Below, one piece after another: positions 59,701-64,000 of a stretch of DNA of 64,000 nt. The stretch is from Lentinula raphanica. Taxonomy: Eukaryota > Basidiomycota > Agaricomycetes > Agaricales > Omphalotaceae. The position numbers were made by a program, and so were the translations under genes. The notes beneath the pieces are model-generated. The model saw only the letters and a program-made list of their open reading frames with translations, had not been told where the DNA came from and made no database searches. Numbering within the stretch: position 1 is the stretch's first letter; every line of letters begins with the position of its first letter. The stretch covers positions 372,001-436,000 of the forward strand of contig JANVFP010000008.1 of assembly GCA_027919835.1 (NCBI GenBank), written 5' to 3'.

Positions 59701-62608
59701 TGGTCATCCTACCGTCTTAAACTGGGAACGTACTGGCTTGGTAGGTCGTCCCCGGGCCATCATCGACCCAAACTTTTTGCAATGGGCACACAATCATCGT
59801 TCGACGGCTGGAATCGCCGACTTCCTTGGCTTGAGTCGTAGAACAGTACGGAGAGCACTCCTAGAACACGGTATTGCTAGCGCGGGAGGTGTCCCTTTCG
59901 AAGACCAGGTCTACGCTGAAGAAAATTCTTCCGACTCCATTCCAGAAGTCTTTCATCCAGATATCGAGAACGCCGCCAGCTCAATTCAAAGCTCATCGTC
60001 ATCGAATCGCCGCTCCAATATGTCGAACGACACTCTCGATTCGTTGATATGTCTACTACGCTTACATTATCCTCGAGCAGGCATCCAAATCCTTCATGGA
60101 ATGCTTAGAAGGCTTGGACAGATCATACCATATGAAGCCATAGGCCAATCACTCACACGGGTCGATCCCGTACACCGCGTCTTTGAGCGTATCAGAATTC
60201 GTCGGCGTCGTTACACCGTCCCTGGCCCGAATTCTCTCTGGCATCACGATGGACATCATCGTACGGATAGCTATATCATTCTGCTCATATTCTTGTCTAA
60301 TCAGCTTTCATAGGTTTGATCCGGTGGGGCATCGTCATTCATGGCTTCATCGACGGCTACTCTCGCATGATTACAGCTCTTCGAGCTGCCAACAACAATC
60401 GTTCATCAACAGTCCTTTCTCTTTTCTTGTCTGCCGCTTCACAATATGGTCTTCCATCTCGGGTGCGTGGTGACCATGGAGTGGAAAACATTTGGGTCGC
60501 AGCGTTTATGGAGCACGCTCGAGGATCAGGCCGAGGTTCATATATTTGGGGACGGTAAAGTTCTCCAAAGTCTATAATCCTCATACATTGCTGATTGTTT
60601 CCCTAGGTCAGTCCACAATGTTCGTATCGAACGGTTATGGGTGGACGTGTCAAACTACATCACACAATCCTGGAATGACTACTTCACCCTTCTAGAACTG
60701 GAGCATCAGCTTGACGTGGACAATCGCAATCATATATGGCTTCTACAACACCTTTTCCTCCACGCTATCAACCAATCCCTGAACTTTTGGGCCGCAGGAT
60801 GGAACTGTCATCGCATCTCCCAGCGCCGCGGTGATGGTCCGGCTCGTAGTCCGGAGGACATGTGGGGTTTCGATATGCTCGCACAAGGCGTACGAGGCGA
60901 TTCCTTGGAACAGTTTGCAATGAGCGATGAAGAACTCGAAGTTTTTGGCGTTGATTGGGAAGGACTTCAGGATGAGGTACTTTTGCGGTCTCTTCGTCGG
61001 AATTACGCATACGAGCAAGGGTCGAGTACGTGGCTTGGACAACATGGACCTCCTGAAACACTGAACGAAGTCGAAGTCGAGCCGCCTTCAGGTGCAATGA
61101 CTGCAGACGAGATGCAGCTGATGGAAGCCGCTCTTCGTTCAGTTCCCCTGGAGCGCTCTGAGGAGAGGAACGTAGTGAATCTCTGGCGCACGGCTCTAGT
61201 ATATGCCCGAATTATCCATCCTCACGATTTTTGAACATCAGGAGATGTATTGCTCCATGCTTAGTTTCTTGTATGATATCTTTTTGCAACCAAGTCCTCC
61301 TACCTTCAATGCATGATTTTGCCTTTCCAAATGTCTGAATCTGCTGCAGCAATTCTCAGATTTCTATTCTCAACAAAGGTGCGAGGCGGTACTCGCAAAG
61401 ATTTGCGAGGACATTCTCGATGTTCTCGACAAACACTTTAGCTCCTTTGCCGCATCAAGAGAGTCAAAGGTCTTCTACCACAAGATGTATGTGGCTTTGC
61501 TTAATCATATCTCTTGAGGCTGCCTCTGACGTTGCCATTACCGAGCTCCCTCTCACGCATCGTATCCGTCTCGGCCTCACATTGAACTTCTCCATGTTCT
61601 ACTATGGAATTCTGTGATGAAATAAAGCGTAAAAACATGATAAATTTGATTCGTATCCGTCTCGGTCTCGCATTGAACTTCTCCGTGTTCTACTTACTAT
61701 GGGATTCTGAACAGTTCAGACTGTTGTGATGAAATAAAGCGTAAAAACAAGATAAATATTCAAATATTCATATCATTTGTTGTATCAAGTTTTCTGCTAA
61801 CGTTTGTATATCATGTCTCCGACCTCAATTCCACATGCGAAAGGCTCTCTGCCAGTCTTGAGTCCGAGTTGAAGAGTCTCTAGTCCGAGTTGAAGAGTCT
61901 CTAGTCCGAGTTGAAGAGTCTCTAGTCCAAGTCAGTGAGTCTCGAGTCCAGTTCAATGAGTCTCGAGTCCAGTTCAATGAGTCTCGAGTCCAATTCAACG
62001 AGTCTCGAGTCCAATTCAATGAGTCTCTTTTCCAAGTCTTTGAGTAATTTGTCTGCGTAGTGGAACTCAAACTCAGTTCAGAAAATATATGAATGTGAAT
62101 GTATTTTGCTGATCTCTAGACAGTCTCATGCCATTCGTGCTGACTATGTATTAGTGAAAACTGAGTAGCAAGTCAATTCTGAATGTCAATCTGAGCGAGT
62201 CAATAGTCCGAGTCTGTTTCAATGATTTGAGTGGCATGTCATCGGGCGAACAACCGAATTTCGGTCCAAGTCAATTCCAGAAGTGTGGAAACAGGGTCGG
62301 AGTCTAATATAGTCCCAAAATTGGTTTCATAGAAACATGCTGACAGCGAGGGAGGGAGGGATACAATGCGTTACCTGTAACACGAAAAAGACTAGGAAAA
62401 CAGGATCATTGACTTTCTTCTTTGGCTTGAACCTCTCTCCTTCGTACGACTGCTTGTGTTCACCGCCATTGCCACCACTGGCATAGTTCGCCTGGGTTTG
62501 ACTATAGCTGGGTTCAGCGTAGTTGGGCGTCGGCCCTGGATAAGGTGCTGCTGCATTCTGGGGGTACTGGGGTGTGTTTCCCCATTGTTGTTTGTTCCAA
62601 TTAGACAT
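47775..62608 (-). CDS. PNS1: Choline-transporter-like protein (PNS1/CTL), intron 1 split by a mobile element
   Basis: Polytopic plasma-membrane protein of the SLC44/CTL family. Exon 1 (62375-62608) gives [20 protein letters not shown], a Pro/Tyr-rich cytosolic tail, then [20 protein letters not shown] and FFVLQ. Exon 2 starts at 50094 with [20 protein letters not shown] in the same phase. Later exons give [80 protein letters not shown] and [20 protein letters not shown]. The end is [10 protein letters not shown], then [17 protein letters not shown]. No stop or frameshift was found in the exons read. The first intron is 12,280 nt because it contains the element at 50135-62330; without it the intron is 76 nt. 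Whether the giant intron is spliced cannot be read from sequence, so the gene may be impaired. Confidence 0.88.
50127..50134. repeat. Left target-site duplication, agaaacat
   Basis: agaaacat directly precedes the left terminal inverted repeat. The identical octamer follows the right terminal repeat at 62331-62338. Confidence 0.88.
50135..50153 (+). repeat. Left terminal inverted repeat (19 bp)
   Basis: atgacatcaattttgggac pairs with the right end at 17 of 19 positions. The inner 12 bases, caattttgggac, are identical. Confidence 0.86.
50154..50702 (+). other. Left subterminal region of the element, with an orphan open frame
   Basis: The stretch from about 50167 to 50460 stays open in one frame and reads protein-like: [40 protein letters not shown], then [20 protein letters not shown] and a stop at 50460. 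It has no good ATG inside the element, so it may be a remnant, a captured exon or an upstream exon. I do not recognise the family. Beyond 50460 lie short gcttgtacc repeats, a TATA-like tataaaa at 50550-50556 and a long CT-rich tract (50560-50640) that probably form the promoter and leader of the HECT-like gene. Confidence 0.45.
50703..54315 (+). CDS. HECT-type E3 ubiquitin-ligase-like protein of the element
   Basis: A large spliced gene of about ten exons. The start [20 protein letters not shown] is followed by a Gln/Pro/Ala-rich region with five or so SVGPAPAP repeats and a basic patch [14 protein letters not shown]. The C-terminal third resembles a HECT domain. The N-lobe has [58 protein letters not shown] and [15 protein letters not shown]. 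The C-lobe has [18 protein letters not shown] and [20 protein letters not shown], where the Cys aligns with the catalytic Cys that accepts ubiquitin. Family knowledge says such domains form thioester intermediates; whether this one is active is inference. It may modify host factors or the transposase. The last exon ends at GTYNTV. Confidence 0.7.
50929..51075 (+). repeat. 30-bp in-frame tandem repeats in the HECT-like gene
   Basis: Units of ccttcgtcggtcggtcctg plus ctcctgca recur about five times and encode ten-residue [10 protein letters not shown] blocks. Copies differ only at single positions (ttt/ttc in the Leu/Ser codon), which points to recent expansion. Confidence 0.88.
54316..54810. 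other. Intergenic region inside the element
   Basis: Nearly 500 bases without a gene between two same-strand element genes. It contains a short direct repeat, ctgcacgtagatcgg, at about 54677 and 54700, and a CT-rich tract before 54660 suited to a promoter of the next gene. Confidence 0.45.
54811..57001 (+). CDS. Element-encoded protein B, function unknown
   Basis: Three exons encode about 680 residues. [20 protein letters not shown] and [16 protein letters not shown] join after a 47-nt intron to [21 protein letters not shown] mid-region reads [60 protein letters not shown], and [20 protein letters not shown] leading to [15 protein letters not shown]. After a second intron come [34 protein letters not shown], RRLDxG-like and Trp-rich segments ([15 protein letters not shown]), and [20 protein letters not shown]. 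The GIPVWFVRP block resembles repeated hypothetical proteins I recall from mushroom genomes. No nuclease, helicase or zinc motif is visible. Its place next to the HECT gene suggests an accessory role in transposition. Confidence 0.65.
57002..57321. other. Spacer between convergent element genes, with a 19-bp tandem repeat
   Basis: About 320 bases between the stops of genes B and C. gtacattggatg(taaac/tgatc)ta repeats with a 19-bp period at 57211-57229 and 57230-57248, followed by a partial third unit ending at 57259. No gene is seen. Confidence 0.6.
57322..59010 (-). CDS. Element-encoded protein C, function unknown
   Basis: One long exon from [20 protein letters not shown] to ITAGQ, then a short intron and a final exon [20 protein letters not shown] to [13 protein letters not shown], about 545 residues in all. 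The N-terminal 90 residues are Pro/Asp-rich. A hydrophobic, possibly structural region follows ([60 protein letters not shown]). A low-complexity linker precedes [20 protein letters not shown] and [20 protein letters not shown], with [21 protein letters not shown] do not recognise the family. The opening MNHQQWLQ resembles MDHSQWLQ of the HECT-like protein. It is the only element gene on the same strand as PNS1. Confidence 0.65.
59011..59277. promoter_or_regulatory. Divergent promoter region of element genes C and D
   Basis: The 267 bases between the ATG codons of gene C (minus) and the integrase gene D (plus) must serve both start regions. It is AT-rich near 59150-59250 and shows no canonical TATA at the usual distance. 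Confidence 0.4.
59278..61234 (+). CDS. rve-type (DDE) integrase, probable transposase of the element
   Basis: Four exons encode about 590 residues. The N-terminus as open frame is oddly hydrophobic ([20 protein letters not shown]), then helical. Exon 2 carries [20 protein letters not shown] and a helix-turn-helix, [20 protein letters not shown]. The integrase core begins [10 protein letters not shown] (first Asp) and continues [39 protein letters not shown] (second Asp) and [15 protein letters not shown] (Glu), with 34 residues between the second Asp and Glu. All three catalytic residues are present. A long C-terminal domain follows ([40 protein letters not shown]), ending [10 protein letters not shown]. 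Family knowledge: such cores cut and join DNA at transposon ends. It lies about 1.1 kb from the right terminal repeat. Confidence 0.84.
61375..61619 (+). pseudogene. Captured 14-3-3 gene fragments
   Basis: Two stretches match the highly conserved 14-3-3 family. The first, [15 protein letters not shown] followed by [13 protein letters not shown] (61386-61489), corresponds to the mid-protein region before the MGDYHRY motif. The second, [20 protein letters not shown] then [12 protein letters not shown] (61519-61619), corresponds to the [16 protein letters not shown] region. The segment between them in the family (about 20 residues from GDYHRYLAEF) is missing. A gtatgt..ttgag stretch between the pieces looks like a former intron. 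One extra base just before the first piece breaks the frame, and a stop follows GIL. It is a decayed copy, not a working gene, and lies inside the element. Confidence 0.82.
61559..61758 (+). repeat. Tandem duplication of the 14-3-3 tail fragment
   Basis: The block from tcgtatccgtctcgg to gtgatgaaataaagcgtaaa occurs at about 61560-61648 and again at 61651-61758. The second copy reads [13 protein letters not shown], closer to normal 14-3-3 sequence than the first, and carries a 20-base insertion (around 61698-61723). Each copy ends with an aataaagcgtaaaaac motif that could act as a polyadenylation signal. Confidence 0.82.
61856..62045 (+). repeat. 21-bp subterminal minisatellite
   Basis: About nine tandem copies of a 21-bp unit, agtccgagttgaagagtctct, drift along the array to agtccagttcaatgagtctcg. 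The array sits 290 bases from the right end of the element. Read on the minus strand it gives a meaningless seven-residue repeat. Related single units recur between 62190 and 62280. Confidence 0.9.
62312..62330 (-). repeat. Right terminal inverted repeat (19 bp)
   Basis: gtcccaaaattggtttcat is the inverse of the left end with two mismatches. The identical inner block is gtcccaaaattg. Confidence 0.86.
62331..62338. repeat. Right target-site duplication, agaaacat
   Basis: This is the second copy of the octamer found at 50127-50134. It directly abuts the right terminal repeat and lies 36 bases from the PNS1 exon 1 donor site. Confidence 0.88.
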
Positions 62609-63077
62609 AGACTGAGAGACGAGGGTTTTCGTGAAGTTCGTGGAGGATGAAGAAGAAGCGTAATTCCCAAGACCAGCTCAGGAGGTTGACTTTTTACTCA
62701 ATAAATTGATGTCGATGCCCTAAAGTACAGCGCCAAGACTCACAACAGGTCATAACAGCGCCTCGAAGCGCCCGCAATTGCCACATGGAGAAAACCCCTC
62801 GGTCAAGACTCAACAGGACTTACTTAACTCGGTGTTTTGCGTAGAATATAGATTGCAGTGGCATCTGTACGTGCATACATGGGATTGAGAGACGATGAGA
62901 CTAGGAGATACAGAATTATTGGATAGTGTTCTTCAAAAACACAGAAAGCGAGATAGAGATTACAACGCCAAGGAAACAGTGCCCAGTAGAACGTTTAAAG
63001 AGCGTGCTCGTTAACCCCAAACCAGAAGACAGGAAGAGGACCATCCGGATTGATGCACACCTGGCTAGCCACGTTAT
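62609..63077. other. PNS1 promoter and PP2C 3' flank
   Basis: About 470 bases between the PNS1 start codon and the stop codon of the PP2C gene, both on the minus strand. No gene is recognised. It should carry the PNS1 promoter, but no TATA element stands out. Confidence 0.4.
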
Positions 63078-64000
63078 TCATGGCTGCTGGTTGTTCTTGA
63101 ACCGCACAACGACGACGGTCACATTGTCCGTCGTGTGGTTATTCAGAGCGTATCGCAGTAGGTGATGACTAGCAGATTGGGCATCGTTTATTGACTTGAT
63201 TTGATTCACAGCGGCTTGGTCGCCGATTATATCCCAAAGCTGAGGGGGCGGTTAGCACATGCATAATTCAAACAACGAAAGAGACGTACCCCATCGCAAG
63301 CCAATATCAGAAATTCGTCCTCGTCACATAGTTCAGTCTCTGTCGTATACGGAGCACCTACAACAAACTCCTTCATGGAAGAGTCTCCTAAGCTCCGCGT
63401 CACAGCCAACACCCCATTCACTCGGCCACCCATAACGAAACCACCAGCGTCCGTTATCCGTTTCGCTTCCTGCTTATCCGACCCCTTGTGGTCATACGTC
63501 AATCTGACCGCCTTTCCTGCACGACACAAAACACCACGCGCATCGCCAGCGTTGGCGCAGTATAAGACGCGTCGCGAGTTTTCGGGTGGGATCCGGACAG
63601 GTTTCAGTTCCTTCGAGCCATTACGTGAAGACAGAGATGATTTCCTCGCAGGGGATATAGCTCCTGATATTGAACCTCCCCCCAGGCTCATCAAGGCTTT
63701 CTTGATAGGGTTACTTATGGATTTCTTCTTCGACTTTGACGATTCATCGCCAGAAACGCTTTCGCCGCTGCTCTCGTGCGGACTGGCTGGTTCGTCGCCT
63801 TCCCGGGTTCTAGTAGACACCGGAGAGTCCGGATACGGAGTCTGAGATTGAGCGAGGTCAAGGAAAGACTGATGGCCATTCGCGTCTTCAATCCTGAGGA
63901 AGGCAGTCACAGCCGTACATCCCGAGTGTATTTTGCCGTCGGATTCCTCGCACATCTGGGACAGACTTGCATCGACTTCATGGAAAGTCCTGTTGAGTAG
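63078..64000 (-). CDS. PTC1: PP2C-type Ser/Thr phosphatase, Ptc1-like (5' end off the window)
   Basis: Metal-dependent phosphatase that counteracts MAP kinase signalling in yeast (Ptc1). The visible part starts inside the domain at [20 protein letters not shown] and [14 protein letters not shown], then has an unusual Ser-rich insert of about 80 residues ([40 protein letters not shown]). The domain resumes [68 protein letters not shown], and after an intron [11 protein letters not shown]. It ends [20 protein letters not shown]. The metal ligands in ANAGDAR, DHK and TDN are present. The upstream exons with the first DG motif lie beyond position 64000. Confidence 0.86.

Larger units (their letters stand above)
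61235..62311. other. Right subterminal region of the element
   Basis: About 1.1 kb between the integrase stop and the right terminal repeat. It holds the 14-3-3 fragments, their tandem duplicate and the 21-bp minisatellite, each listed separately. The remaining sequence (62045-62311) is AT-rich with scattered gagtc motifs and no gene. Confidence 0.7.
50135..62330 (+). mobile_element. 12.2-kb multi-gene DNA transposon with HECT and integrase genes
   Basis: The element spans 12,196 bp. Its ends read atgacatcaattttgggac (50135-50153) and, on the opposite strand, atgaaaccaattttgggac (62330-62312), a 17/19 inverted repeat. An 8-bp duplication agaaacat flanks it exactly. It sits in intron 1 of PNS1. 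Cargo in order: an orphan open frame, a HECT-like gene (+), an unknown gene (+), an unknown gene (-), an rve-type integrase (+), 14-3-3 fragments and a minisatellite. The integrase is the probable transposase. All four main genes are spliced and open, so the copy may be recent and autonomous. The rve domain resembles the integrase family found in repeated genes of mushrooms and fish. I cannot assign a named superfamily from sequence alone. Confidence 0.87.

Noticed and set aside
61825..62070. 81-codon minus-strand frame with repeated TRDSLNW units
   Set aside because: It is only the 21-bp minisatellite read as protein.
62327..62374. Reading the PNS1 exon 1 frame straight on to a separate small protein ending near 62327
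   Set aside because: The extension beyond VFFVLQ crosses the gtaacg donor and enters intron and element sequence. The family match resumes only in exon 2 at 50094.

Overview
The window is nuclear DNA from a filamentous basidiomycete, most likely an Agaricomycete (mushroom-forming fungus). The evidence is short phase-consistent introns of about 50 to 75 nt in almost every gene, a gene every 2 to 3 kb on both strands, and mushroom-type families: an orphan kinase with an HRDCAxxN catalytic loop, a GT2 glycosyltransferase with chitin-synthase-like motifs, and several conserved basidiomycete unknowns. All functional calls come from motif recognition while reading the translations. Exon borders were placed by hand from GT/GC..AG sites and frame continuity.

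Layout, left half. 1-2.5 kb: no gene recognised. 2.5-6.3 kb (+): membrane GT2 glycosyltransferase. 6.3-7.5 kb: spacer with degenerate G-rich repeats. 7.5-10 kb (+): TAPT1/Emp65 family membrane protein. 10.3-11.6 kb (+): mitochondrial-type metallo-beta-lactamase-fold (persulfide dioxygenase-like) protein. 12.3-13.2 kb (+): small secreted protein. 13.6-16.6 kb (+): type II PI 4-kinase. 17-18.4 kb (-): isocitrate lyase/PEP mutase family enzyme. 19.5-21.7 kb (+): flavocytochrome b2. 22-22.9 kb (+): second small secreted protein. 23.1-24.7 kb (+): Tat-SF1/Cus2-like splicing factor. 24.8-25.5 kb (-): complex I 21-kDa subunit. 25.6-27.2 kb (+): PAP2 lipid phosphatase. 27.6-29.2 kb (-): conserved unknown. 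29.4-31.1 kb (+): Ssu1/TDT transporter. 31.6-32.0 kb (-): a tiny, heavily spliced I9 proteinase inhibitor.

Layout, right half. 32.3-34.1 kb (+): DNA-3-methyladenine glycosylase. 34.4-36.1 kb (+): PAS-kinase-like Ser/Thr kinase. 36.7-38.0 kb (-): mushroom orphan kinase, followed by a truncated copy and a 123-bp tandem duplication. 39.5-40.5 kb (+): NDUFS7/PSST subunit of complex I. 40.8-44.0 kb (+): large disordered conserved protein. 44.6-46.3 kb (+): membrane-anchored GH18 chitinase. 46.4-47.5 kb (-): four-TM protein. 47.6 kb (-): intron-containing tRNA-His. 47.8-62.6 kb (-): PNS1 choline-transporter-like gene. The right edge carries a truncated PP2C phosphatase (-).

The main result lies at 50.1-62.3 kb. 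PNS1 exon 1 (62375-62608) and exon 2 (ending at 50094) are split by a 12,280-nt intron. Inside it sits a 12,196-bp mobile element (50135-62330) bounded by 19-bp imperfect terminal inverted repeats (17/19 match) and a perfect 8-bp target duplication, agaaacat. Removing the element and one duplication leaves a 76-nt intron, normal for this genome. The element carries four spliced genes: a HECT-type ubiquitin-ligase-like protein, two proteins of unknown function, and an rve-type (DDE) integrase with a helix-turn-helix. Near its right end it also holds broken pieces of a host 14-3-3 gene and a 21-bp minisatellite. A multi-gene DNA transposon pairing a HECT protein with an integrase, carrying captured 14-3-3 exons and sitting in an intron of a conserved membrane-protein gene, is the best candidate here for a poorly described system.
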